This document shows, in pieces, positions 53,766 through 61,545 of a stretch of DNA of 64,000 nucleotides. Each line of letters opens with the position of its first letter. Position 1 is the stretch's first letter. Origin of the DNA: an uncultured Atopobium sp. (GTDB lineage Bacteria; Actinomycetota; Coriobacteriia; Coriobacteriales; Atopobiaceae); assembly GCA_946997485.1 (NCBI GenBank), contig CAMPVF010000004.1, positions 89,260 through 153,259 on the forward strand, read 5' to 3'. The translations under genes and the position numbers were made by a program. The notes under the pieces were generated by a model. It made no database searches. It saw nothing but the letters and a program-made list of their open reading frames with translations, and had not been told where the DNA came from.

Positions 53766-55097
53766 TCAAAATACAAACCGCATTTCCGTACCTTGGCCAA
53801 GCTCGCTTGTTACGTCAATTGTTGCCGAATGAATATCGGCTATATGCTTTACAATCGCAAGACCAAGCCCGGTGCCTCCCGTTTGGCGGGCGTGCGACTT
53901 ATCAACACGATAAAAGCGCTCAAAGATGCGCGATTGCTCAGCGGCCGGAATGCCAATGCCAGTGTCTTTTACCACCACTGTTGGCCTTGTATGCTCAATA
54001 AGAACCCGTACGCTCACGCTACCATCCTCTTTGTTATAGGTAAGCGCGTTTTGAATTAAATTTTCAAGCATTTCGCGCAGCAGCGCATAGTTACCCTGCA
54101 CGCGCACCGACATGCCACTGCACGTTAACTGCAAGCCCCGCTGCGCGGCAATGGGCTGCAACGCCTGCGTTGTTTCGCGTGCCAACATAAGCAAATCAAC
54201 CTCTTCAAACGCACGCGGAAATTCGGGACGATCGAGCTCAGATAGGCGAATAATGTCGCATACAAGCGAAAGCAGCCGATGCGAATTTTCCCTAATTTGC
54301 GCAGCTACATGCACTGCTTCATGCGCATCAACCATCTTGTTTTCTATAAGCTCGGCATACCCGCTAATTGCCGTAATGGGTGTTTTAAGCTCGTGCGTTA
54401 CATTTGCCGTAAAATCTTGACGACTCTTTGCAGCCAGAAGAATTTTTTCGTGCTGCTCGCGCATGGTGTGAATAAAAGGCTCCAGCTCCTTATACACTGG
54501 CGTTGTAGGCGGCAAGTCGTAACTTTTTGCAAGAACGTCGAGGTGTTTGAGCACGTCACGAGTAAGATACCTACCTACAAACACACAAATAAGGAACACA
54601 ACAAGAACAATAACTCCAACAATGGGCAGCGTAGCTAAAAAAATGTCGGCAACAGTTTGCACATGCATAGAAAGGCGAACGATGGTGCCGTTATCCAGCA
54701 GCACGGCATAGTAATAGGTATCACAATGTGACGTTGCAGAATGACGCGTGCTTTCACCTTGGCCTTTATGAAGCGCGTCTTGAATTTCGGGTCGATTAAG
54801 ATGGTTTGTCATTGAGTGCTTGTCAACATCATTATCAAATAACACCTGGCCATCTGTACGTATCCACGTCATGCGCAAATTATTGGTATCCAGCGACCCA
54901 TACAGGCGCTGCAGCGATGATGCATCCTGCGCGTGCGTTAATGCATCGTTTGTGCAGATGAGATGCGCTTCAACACGGATATCGTGCTTGATTTGCTCAA
55001 AAAAGATACGGTAAAACACGCCCGTTAGTGCGCACGTGCACAACACGAGCGCTAAGCACGAAATAATGACCACATGCAGACTGATTTTCTTTTTCAT
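53766..55097 (-). CDS. phoR: Sensor histidine kinase, PhoR-like
   Basis: 443 residues. Two membrane helices (residues ~7-28 and ~152-175) bracket a ~120-residue external sensor region. HAMP-like and PAS-less linkers follow, then the H-box DFTANVTHELKTPITAISGYAE (His about 236), N-box ENLIQNALTYNKEDG, G1 KDTGIGIP, F-box RIFERFYRVDKSH, and G2 GTGLGLAIVKHIAD. It starts 4 bases after the phoP stop with GTAGGG ahead. Its place behind pstSCAB and phoP makes it the phosphate sensor with high probability. Confidence 0.93.
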   Translation of the reverse strand: MKKKISLHVVIISCLALVLCTCALTGVFYRIFFEQIKHDIRVEAHLICTNDALTHAQDASSLQRLYGSLDTNNLRMTWIRTDGQVLFDNDVDKHSMTNHLNRPEIQDALHKGQGESTRHSATSHCDTYYYAVLLDNGTIVRLSMHVQTVADIFLATLPIVGVIVLVVFLICVFVGRYLTRDVLKHLDVLAKSYDLPPTTPVYKELEPFIHTMREQHEKILLAAKSRQDFTANVTHELKTPITAISGYAELIENKMVDAHEAVHVAAQIRENSHRLLSLVCDIIRLSELDRPEFPRAFEEVDLLMLARETTQALQPIAAQRGLQLTCSGMSVRVQGNYALLREMLENLIQNALTYNKEDGSVSVRVLIEHTRPTVVVKDTGIGIPAAEQSRIFERFYRVDKSHARQTGGTGLGLAIVKHIADIHSATIDVTSELGQGTEMRFVF

Positions 55098-55101
55098 AGC
55101 A

Positions 55102-55812
55102 CTACCCTACAGAGGTGGTATCGTTTGATTTTACGCAATACCCAACGCCACGTACCGTTTGCACGTAGCAGGCGGCATCACCGAGCTTTTGCCGCAGCGT
55201 TTTAATGTGCATATCAACCGTTCTGCTTTCGCCCTCATAATCAAAACCCCACACCGCTTGCATAAGCACGTCGCGGGTAAACACCAGCCCCTCGTGCAGC
55301 ATAAGATAATGCAGCAAATCGTATTCCTTGTGCGTTAGATTAACGGGCTCATCGTGAACGCACACAAAATGACGCGCCGGGTCGAGCATAATTGCACCTA
55401 CACAGCACATTGAGTACTTGTCGGCAGGCATTTGTGCAGGTGTTTGAGCACGACGCAAAAGCGCACGAATACGGGAGAGCAGCTCCATAACGGAAAACGG
55501 CTTGCGAATATAATCGTCCGCACCGTTATCAAGCCCGCGTATCATATCCATTTCGGTGGTTTTTGCTGTAAGCATAATAATTGGGATGTGCGACCATTGG
55601 GCATTGCTTCGTAAGGTGCGCGTAATAGCGTTGCCGTCGGCGTCGGGCAGCATAATGTCGAGCAAAATAAGCTGTGGCGTGCGCGTTTTAAGCGCGGCAA
55701 AAAAATCGGCAGCACACGAGAATGCGCGCACGTCGTAATTGCTATTTTTAAGAGCGATGAGTTCAATTTCTTGAATACTTGCATCGTCTTCAACAATATA
55801 AATACACTCCAT
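55102..55812 (-). CDS. phoP: Response regulator, PhoP-like (OmpR/PhoB family)
   Basis: 236 residues from ATG 55812 (MECIYIVEDDASIQ; GGAG 7 bases ahead). Receiver domain with acidic pair EDD, phospho-acceptor in LILLDIMLPDADG, Thr in IIMLTAKT and Lys in DDYIRKPFSVMELL. The C-terminal OmpR-type winged helix has the recognition helix ESRTVDMHIKTLRQKLGD. Partner of the kinase just downstream. It should bind the PHO-box-like array upstream of pstS. Confidence 0.94.
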   Translation of the reverse strand: MECIYIVEDDASIQEIELIALKNSNYDVRAFSCAADFFAALKTRTPQLILLDIMLPDADGNAITRTLRSNAQWSHIPIIMLTAKTTEMDMIRGLDNGADDYIRKPFSVMELLSRIRALLRRAQTPAQMPADKYSMCCVGAIMLDPARHFVCVHDEPVNLTHKEYDLLHYLMLHEGLVFTRDVLMQAVWGFDYEGESRTVDMHIKTLRQKLGDAACYVQTVRGVGYCVKSNDTTSVG

Positions 55813-55850
55813 CAGCACACTCCATGCTCGTACATACCCGTGCTCTAACC

Positions 55851-55925
55851 AAAACTAGACAAAGCTAGCCAGGTAAACCACACCAACCAAAGCTAACCAA
55901 AGCTAGCCAAACCTAGCCAAATTGT
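55851..55925. repeat. 10-bp tandem repeat from the pstB stop into the phoP leader
   Basis: CCAAAGCTAA (55887), CCAAAGCTAG (55897) and CCAAACCTAG (55907) follow each other with a 10-base period, plus looser copies at 55851-55870. The copy at 55907-55916 contains the pstB stop codon. The array lies between pstB and phoP and could affect phoP expression or be a replication-slippage scar. Confidence 0.7.
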
Positions 55926-56806
55926 CCCATAACATAATCAGCGCAGCGCTCATCGTGCGGCTCATGAAACAGCTGGTAGGTGCGGTTAAGCTCAACCATC
56001 TCACCCAAAAGGAAAAACGCCGTATAGTCGGACACACGCGCCGCCTGCTGCATATTGTGCGTAACAATAACAACAGTATAGTGTTCCTTAAGGCTTACAA
56101 TAAGCTCTTCAATTTTAGCAGTTGATATGGGATCGAGCGCGCTTGTTGGCTCATCCATAAGCAGCACTTCTGGCTCAACGGCAAGCGCACGCGCAATGCA
56201 AAGACGCTGCTGCTGGCCGCCTGATAGGCTGAGTGCCGAGTCGTGTAGATGGTCTTTTACCTCGTTATATATAGCCGCGCGCTGCAAGCTTTGCGTAACA
56301 ATGGCATCCAAGCTGCTCTTTTTGGTAATGCCGTGCACACGCGGGCCATAAGCAACGTTGTCGTAAATGCTCATCGGAAAGGGATTTGGCTGTTGAAACA
56401 CCATGCCAACGCGTTTGCGCAGGCGCATAAGGTTACAGGCTGGCGCATAAATATCCTCGCCATCAAGAAGCACGTTTCCGCTGATACGCGCCGAGGAAAC
56501 CGTGTCGTTCATCCTGTTAAGACAGCGCAAAAACGTACTTTTACCGCAGCCCGAAGGGCCAATAAGTGCAAGGACGCTGCGCGTATAAATGTCGAACGTA
56601 ATGTTTTGGAGCGCATGTGTGGCTCCGTAATACACATTGAGGTTCGCAATATGCATTTTGGTGGATGGCTGCGCACATGGCGCTGGAGCTTCTTGCACGA
56701 GCGGCGCGGGAGCTTCTTGCACAGACGACGCTAAACTTTGGACTTTCTGCGCTCCTGAATGCGTGTCTTGCGCACATGTTGGTTGTGTTTTTGTAAAGAA
56801 TGTCAT
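55913..56806 (-). CDS. pstB: Phosphate ABC transporter ATP-binding protein
   Basis: 297 residues. It drives phosphate uptake through PstC/PstA. A Pro/Ala-rich N-terminal ~48 residues has a duplicated QEAPAP unit (QEAPAPLVQEAPAPCAQ) not seen in usual PstB (~250 residues). Then Walker A GPSGCGKST, Q-loop VFQQPNPFPMSIYDNV, signature LSGGQQQRLCIARALAV, Walker B VLLMDEPTSALD and switch VTHNMQQA. AAAGG ahead of the ATG. Last of the four transporter genes, followed by phoP after a repeat array. Confidence 0.97.
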   Translation of the reverse strand: MTFFTKTQPTCAQDTHSGAQKVQSLASSVQEAPAPLVQEAPAPCAQPSTKMHIANLNVYYGATHALQNITFDIYTRSVLALIGPSGCGKSTFLRCLNRMNDTVSSARISGNVLLDGEDIYAPACNLMRLRKRVGMVFQQPNPFPMSIYDNVAYGPRVHGITKKSSLDAIVTQSLQRAAIYNEVKDHLHDSALSLSGGQQQRLCIARALAVEPEVLLMDEPTSALDPISTAKIEELIVSLKEHYTVVIVTHNMQQAARVSDYTAFFLLGEMVELNRTYQLFHEPHDERCADYVMGQFG

Positions 56807-56866
56807 ACGATTTGAACCTTTCTTAGGCTGCTTTTATGCTGAAAGAAAGCTTATAGGCAGGCAGTA

Positions 56867-57805
56867 CTACGAAGTTTGCAGAGTTCTTGAGCTGGTGCGC
56901 GCTATAAGCGCGTGAGTTGCCACATTGATAAGCAGCGTAAACACAAGAAGGATGCAAGCAATGCCAAATGCTGTTGTAAAATCACCCTGACTTGTAGCAC
57001 TTAGATAAAGCTGAACAGTGAGAGTTCCACCCGATGCAAACAATTTTGAAAAGAGCGCATCTATGCTGTGCGGCAGGAGTTTTACACTCCCCGCTGTAAA
57101 GAGCAACGCGGCTGATTCGGCAACAATGCGGCCAAGTGCCAAAATAACGCCCGTTACTATAGATGGCGCCGCAACGGGAAGCAAAATTGTGCGAATAGTA
57201 TGCCATTTACCTGCACCTAAGCCAAAAGCGCCAAGCTTATAGCCCTGGGGCACACACGCAAGCGCCTCTTGCGTATTGCGCGTAATGAGCGGAAGAATCA
57301 TTAACACAAGTGTTAGTGCGCCGCACAAAAGACTATATCCAAGCCGAAGGACTTGTCCAAAAAACAGCATGCCAAATAAACCAAAAATAATAGAAGGAAT
57401 GCCGGCAAGAACATCGGTAGCAAAATCTATAACGCGCACGAGCTTTTTGTTTCCCGCGTATTCTTGCAGGTAAATGGCACTACCAACGCCGAGAGGTACG
57501 GCGATAGCAAGTGTTGCCACAACAATGATAATCGTATTGATAATATTTCCTGCAACGCCTACCGTGCCTTTACGCAAAGACGTACTGCAGGTAATAAATT
57601 CGAGGTTGAGGGCAGGTAACCCCTGCGCAAGCACATAGCCAATCATACCCACGAGCAAAAGCACAATAAGAGCTGCTGATATATACACAAATGCGTATAC
57701 GGTGAAGTCTACAGCTTTAACAGCAAGCTCATGTGACACGTGTGGTGTTCGCACGGCAGTGGGTACGTGGATGTTGGTAGGAGCACAGACAGTGTTATTC
57801 TCCAT
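56867..57805 (-). CDS. pstA: Phosphate ABC transporter permease PstA
   Basis: 312 residues with six membrane helices. The EAA loop is in ITRNTQEALACVPQGYKLGAFGLGAGKWHTIRTILLPVA, with LPLITRNT upstream. PLGVGSAIYLQEYAG and DFATDVLAGIPSIIFGLFGMLFF are typical of PstA. It overlaps pstC by 11 bases, so the pair is translationally coupled. A ~30-residue polar N-terminus precedes the first helix. Confidence 0.95.
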   Translation of the reverse strand: MENNTVCAPTNIHVPTAVRTPHVSHELAVKAVDFTVYAFVYISAALIVLLLVGMIGYVLAQGLPALNLEFITCSTSLRKGTVGVAGNIINTIIIVVATLAIAVPLGVGSAIYLQEYAGNKKLVRVIDFATDVLAGIPSIIFGLFGMLFFGQVLRLGYSLLCGALTLVLMILPLITRNTQEALACVPQGYKLGAFGLGAGKWHTIRTILLPVAAPSIVTGVILALGRIVAESAALLFTAGSVKLLPHSIDALFSKLFASGGTLTVQLYLSATSQGDFTTAFGIACILLVFTLLINVATHALIARTSSRTLQTS

Positions 57806-58706
57806 AGCAATGCTTCTTTCGTTTTGTGAATAATACGAGGCTATTTATGCAGATAATAAACGCATACAGTACAACACCTACAGCAAACAGTGCTTCTTTA
57901 TGAAGCCCTTGCGCATAGCTCATTTCGCTTACGAGCTGGGTTGTGAGCAGGCGCACCGATGCAAACGGAAGCGGCAGATTTACACCACCACCAGCAACCA
58001 TACTAATGGCCATAGCTTCGCCTAGTGCTCGACCAACGCCCAACACAACTGCTGCAAAAATACCCGATTTAGCTGCAGGGATAACAACTTTTATGATTGT
58101 TTGTATGCGCGTAGCGCCGAGTGCATACGACGAGGCACGGAGCGATGCAGGTACCGAACGAAGCGCCGACACGCTCATGCCTATCATAAATGGAAGCACC
58201 ATAACCACAAGCACGCATACGCACGCAAGCATATTTGACCCGCCGGAATATTGATGTGCTGGATTATTGCTGTATATAGCCAGCTCAGCACGATACAGCA
58301 AAGGGCACAGCACAACCATTCCCACCAAACCATATATTACGGAGGGGATTCCAGCCAACAGCTCTATAAAGCTACTTACGATTGCTGCAATACGCGCAGG
58401 TGCAAGCTCCGTTATGTAAATTGAAACAGCGATGCTCAACGGCAAGCCAATACAAACACTTACTGCCGTTGCAAGTGCTGATGCAAGAATGATATAGCCT
58501 ATACCAAATACAGGCGGATTTGTTGTTGGGCTCCACTGCACGCCAGCCACCATATTACCAATACCGATGTGCATAAGTGCTGGCAGGCCGCTTATTAATA
58601 TGTATATGCTTATCGATATAACCGCAAGCACCGCAATACACGCGCAGGCAGCGCACACCGTTTGAGCAGCGTGTTCTTGCGCACGTTGTTTTTGATGCAA
58701 AAGCAT
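57795..58706 (-). CDS. pstC: Phosphate ABC transporter permease PstC
   Basis: 303 residues, six membrane helices. FGIGYIILASALATAVSVCIGLPLSIAVSIYITELAP, ELLAGIPSVIYGLVGM and the EAA-like loop in SVSALRSVPASLRASSYALGATRIQTIIKVVIPAA match PstC. Ribosome site AAGGTG. It follows pstS by 10 bases and overlaps pstA, forming the membrane channel with it. Confidence 0.95.
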   Translation of the reverse strand: MLLHQKQRAQEHAAQTVCAACACIAVLAVISISIYILISGLPALMHIGIGNMVAGVQWSPTTNPPVFGIGYIILASALATAVSVCIGLPLSIAVSIYITELAPARIAAIVSSFIELLAGIPSVIYGLVGMVVLCPLLYRAELAIYSNNPAHQYSGGSNMLACVCVLVVMVLPFMIGMSVSALRSVPASLRASSYALGATRIQTIIKVVIPAAKSGIFAAVVLGVGRALGEAMAISMVAGGGVNLPLPFASVRLLTTQLVSEMSYAQGLHKEALFAVGVVLYAFIICINSLVLFTKRKKHCYGE

Positions 58707-58716
58707 GTGTCACCTT

Positions 58717-59601
58717 CTACTGTGCAGCTTCGTCTGGCTTAGCTGGTGTAAGACCAGCTTGTTGTATAGTTTGTATACCTTCGTCAGATTTGATGTATGA
58801 AAACCAGGCTTGTACCAGCGCCGATTGTGCAGACACTGCTCCTTTGGTAGCCATAATAAACGGACGCACGAGCGGATACTGCTGCGAAGTAATGGTTTCT
58901 GCCGTTGGAGCTACGCCATCAAGTACGAGCGCGTTTACCGAGCTAGAAAGAGCATCAAGCGAAATATAGCCAATTGCGCCTGGTGTTGACGCTACTTTTG
59001 CAAGAACGGCACCTGTAGAATCGAGCTCCTGAGCATACACGCAGCTATTTTTAACGCCAACAAGCTCCTCAAACGCGCTGCGCGTGCCCGAAGCATTTTC
59101 GCGACCGATAACAACAATAGCGGCGTCTTGCGCACCCAAATTCTTCCAAGAAGTAACCGACCGCGTAAAAATTTGCTTGAGCTGATCTTTTGTAACGTTT
59201 GTGCAGGTATTCGCCTTGTTAACAACCACCGCGATGCCATCGAGCGCTACCACATTGCCAACAATGCCCGACGTTTTTTCGGCTTGAGAAAGTTCACGCG
59301 AACTATTAGCAATGTCGCACAAGCCATTAGTAAGCGACTCGATGCCAGCGCTTGAGCCTGTGTATTCAACCGAAACGTGCACGTTGGGGTATGTATTCAT
59401 GAACCCTTCGCTTAGCGCTTCGCACACCTTTTCCATTGACGTGCTGCCGGCAAGCGAAATGTTTCCTTGCAGGTTTGAGCTGGAGGTATCCGCAGTGTTC
59501 TGATTGGTTGTTGAGCATGCTGCTAATGCTAGTCCAGCAGCGCCGGCTAATAGGCTGGCACCCAGGCGGCATACGTGACGGCGAGTAATATTGTGTGACA
59601 T
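58717..59601 (-). CDS. pstS: Phosphate-binding lipoprotein PstS
   Basis: 294 residues. It catches phosphate outside the cell. The signal TRRHVCRLGASLLAGAAGLALAAC ends at lipid-modified Cys29, and the RR could direct Tat export. The binding protein has ISLAGSTSMEKVCEALSEGFM (phosphate loop), VEYTGSSAGIESL, and NSSRELSQAE, then ASGTRSAFEELVG. These are the usual phosphate contacts. AAGGAG lies ahead of the ATG. First gene of pstSCAB, with a PHO-box-like array about 90-130 bases upstream. Confidence 0.95.
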   Translation of the reverse strand: MSHNITRRHVCRLGASLLAGAAGLALAACSTTNQNTADTSSSNLQGNISLAGSTSMEKVCEALSEGFMNTYPNVHVSVEYTGSSAGIESLTNGLCDIANSSRELSQAEKTSGIVGNVVALDGIAVVVNKANTCTNVTKDQLKQIFTRSVTSWKNLGAQDAAIVVIGRENASGTRSAFEELVGVKNSCVYAQELDSTGAVLAKVASTPGAIGYISLDALSSSVNALVLDGVAPTAETITSQQYPLVRPFIMATKGAVSAQSALVQAWFSYIKSDEGIQTIQQAGLTPAKPDEAAQ

Positions 59602-59691
59602 ATGTTCTCCTTACTTGTTTTGATACTGCGTTAGGACGTTACGCTGCACGCAGCTTGTACTTCTTGTGGCTATCTTTATGCTACTAAGCAC

Positions 59692-59731
59692 GTGTAAAGT
59701 GCAGGAATTCATTAGGTAAAATTTTGGTAAA
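59692..59731 (-). promoter_or_regulatory. PHO-box-like direct repeats upstream of pstS
   Basis: GTAAA occurs at 59694, 59716 and 59727, with a degenerate GAATT at 59705, keeping an exact 11-base period. Read on the minus strand this is TTTACC-5-TTTACC, close in layout to PhoP boxes of Gram-positive bacteria (TTAACA-like units, 11-base spacing). It lies about 90-130 bases upstream of pstS and another GTAAAG follows at 59761. The rest of 59602-59940 is A/T-rich, with no gene and no clear plus-strand promoter for the exported protein. Confidence 0.6.
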
Positions 59732-59940
59732 GTTCCGCAAGGAAAAACGCTGCACAAATAGTAAAGTTGGCGATTGCACATAACAGAAGTTGCTGCATAA
59801 CCTCAAAAATGTCTAAGTGTTATTGCAGACTTCTTGTCAATAGATTTAAGAAAATAGTATAAAATATTAGCAATATCAACACATAAGACAAGATTTCTGC
59901 CTTGTCTGACGAAATCATCTATATGCAAGTTAGGAGCGCT

Positions 59941-61236
59941 ATGAAACGTCGCTTATTAGCACTCATTGCCTGTGTGATGGTTTGCAGCGCATTGTTTGTT
60001 CTTTTCTATTTCTTTAAGCCCGCAAATACTATGAGCGCCCAAGACTTTAGTGCTAAAGGACAAGCACTTGCCATACAGCTCAATAGCATTTACATTGCAG
60101 GTGACACGAGTCTTACTCCAAAAACTGGATACATGGTACTTGCTGATCCTTCGGGTAATATCCGTGCATTTCAAAGTGGCAAGATGGATTCTGCAAAACC
60201 CATATGGACACAAGCTGGCATCTTTTATGGTGGTTCTAAGCATGAGTTTTTTACCAATGAAGATGGCACCAAAGCTCTTTCTCGTGATATCACGCCACAA
60301 ATAGAATATGCCCGCTATCCACGTAACAACGGGCAAGGGTCTATAACATTCTATGGAGAGGGAGGGACTCCTGAAGGCTACAAACAGCCTGTTCTATTAG
60401 GGGATTCAGAAAAAACCGAAAGTATTGATGTGCATGGTGCATATATGAGTATGGGAGCGTGTGAAGATACGCTCTATGCGGTAACACAAACTAAATACGC
60501 TCCTAATCTTTTTGACCAGGCAAAAGATAACTACCAAAGCCATGCCGGTGTATCAGATGAAGAACTTGCAAAGATAGAAAACTTCGACGTTTTAGTTCAG
60601 GTCTATCCAGCAAATCATCCCCAAAACCCACAGGTACTTGAAAGCATCCCATACCGTAGAGGCATTGTACATGCTCATACATGCTATCAGCGCCTACATG
60701 ACAGCATCTATCTTTTAAGTTTTAAACTTGATTATCCAGAAGCTGAACCTGGTGACGGCAAGGATCCTAGAGCAGGGCACGCTGTTTTAGAGGAGTGGAA
60801 CCTTAAAGACCATTCGTATCGCATAATTGATGTAGTAGATAAGAAAGGTAATTTTATTGATTCAAATCAAGGAGTTTGCAGAGGAAAAGGTATCTTACAT
60901 GACACCAAATGTTATTATCTCTTACCTGGTGCCAACGTGTACTCAATTGACATAACAACAGGTGTTGGTGAACATCTCTATACGTTCGCAGATCTTCCTG
61001 ATGGAAAAGAATATATTGATTTTGATATAACGCCGTCTGCGGTGTATTGCCTTATCAGTGGAAAGGACAAAAATGATCCTCTCGATTTCTCACGGTATGT
61101 ATTTAAAACCGGCACATACGAGCACCTATTTAATGTAAGTAGCTTATTCGAATATCGTAAACATAATGTACGTATTAGTGGCATTGCCGTAAATCCCTTA
61201 TGGGAGGAATCACTGAATATGCAGGCAAGTTTCTAA
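59941..61236 (+). CDS. Exported or membrane-anchored protein of unknown function
   Basis: 431 residues from ATG 59941 (TTAGGAGCGCT ahead). One hydrophobic helix at ~5-28 (LLALIACVMVCSALFVLFYFF) after KRR is a signal anchor, with no lipobox Cys in place. The external part is β-rich, with repeated short strands and turns (YMVLADPSGNIRAF, YSIDITTGVGEHLYTF, YCLISGKDKNDPL), compatible with a β-propeller; I recognise no family. Two Cys sit near the middle (VCRGKG, TKCYY). Base composition is more A/T-rich than neighbouring genes, so it could have been acquired. It is divergent from pstS. Confidence 0.75.
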   Translation: MKRRLLALIACVMVCSALFVLFYFFKPANTMSAQDFSAKGQALAIQLNSIYIAGDTSLTPKTGYMVLADPSGNIRAFQSGKMDSAKPIWTQAGIFYGGSKHEFFTNEDGTKALSRDITPQIEYARYPRNNGQGSITFYGEGGTPEGYKQPVLLGDSEKTESIDVHGAYMSMGACEDTLYAVTQTKYAPNLFDQAKDNYQSHAGVSDEELAKIENFDVLVQVYPANHPQNPQVLESIPYRRGIVHAHTCYQRLHDSIYLLSFKLDYPEAEPGDGKDPRAGHAVLEEWNLKDHSYRIIDVVDKKGNFIDSNQGVCRGKGILHDTKCYYLLPGANVYSIDITTGVGEHLYTFADLPDGKEYIDFDITPSAVYCLISGKDKNDPLDFSRYVFKTGTYEHLFNVSSLFEYRKHNVRISGIAVNPLWEESLNMQASF

Positions 61237-61283
61237 ACTGATTTGTAGTTTTGATACACATAATACAGGGGCTAGTCTTATAA

Positions 61284-61316
61284 AAGATGGCTTTCCTGTA
61301 ATGGGAGAGCCATCTT
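61284..61316 (+). terminator. Intrinsic terminator of the exported protein gene
   Basis: AAGATGGCT/AGCCATCTT (61284-61292/61308-61316) is a perfect 9-bp stem followed by ACTTTTT. The segment 61237-61545 otherwise holds only this hairpin and the opposite-strand terminator. Confidence 0.8.
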
Positions 61317-61365
61317 ACTTTTTCCTTCTTGTTATTTGTGTAACGCGTACATATATTCCCACTAA

Positions 61366-61399
61366 AACGCGCTACCTTGCGGGGTTTGCAAGGCAGCGC
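61366..61399 (-). terminator. Terminator of the surface protein gene
   Basis: GCGCT-CCTTGC / GCAAGG-AGCGC (61369-61373, 61375-61380 / 61388-61393, 61395-61399) forms a long stem with single mismatches. On the minus strand it is followed by GTTTTAG. It lies about 150 bases past the surface protein stop. Confidence 0.65.
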
Positions 61400-61545
61400 A
61401 CACATTGCTCTTCATACTTCTTGTATTGGTGATGCAAAAACTAAGTGAGATACACAAACGGGCAGCTGGGAGCTTTGTTGTGGCGAAGTTTCGCGAAAGC
61501 GCACTCCAAATCAAAACTGCGTGCACCTGCTTTCAGCACAAGTTT

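Noticed and set aside
51011..53800. A longer aminopeptidase N start at 53800 adding a membrane helix
   Set aside because: The extra 85 residues have no ribosome site and read as non-coding; AAAGGA sits correctly before the ATG at 53545.
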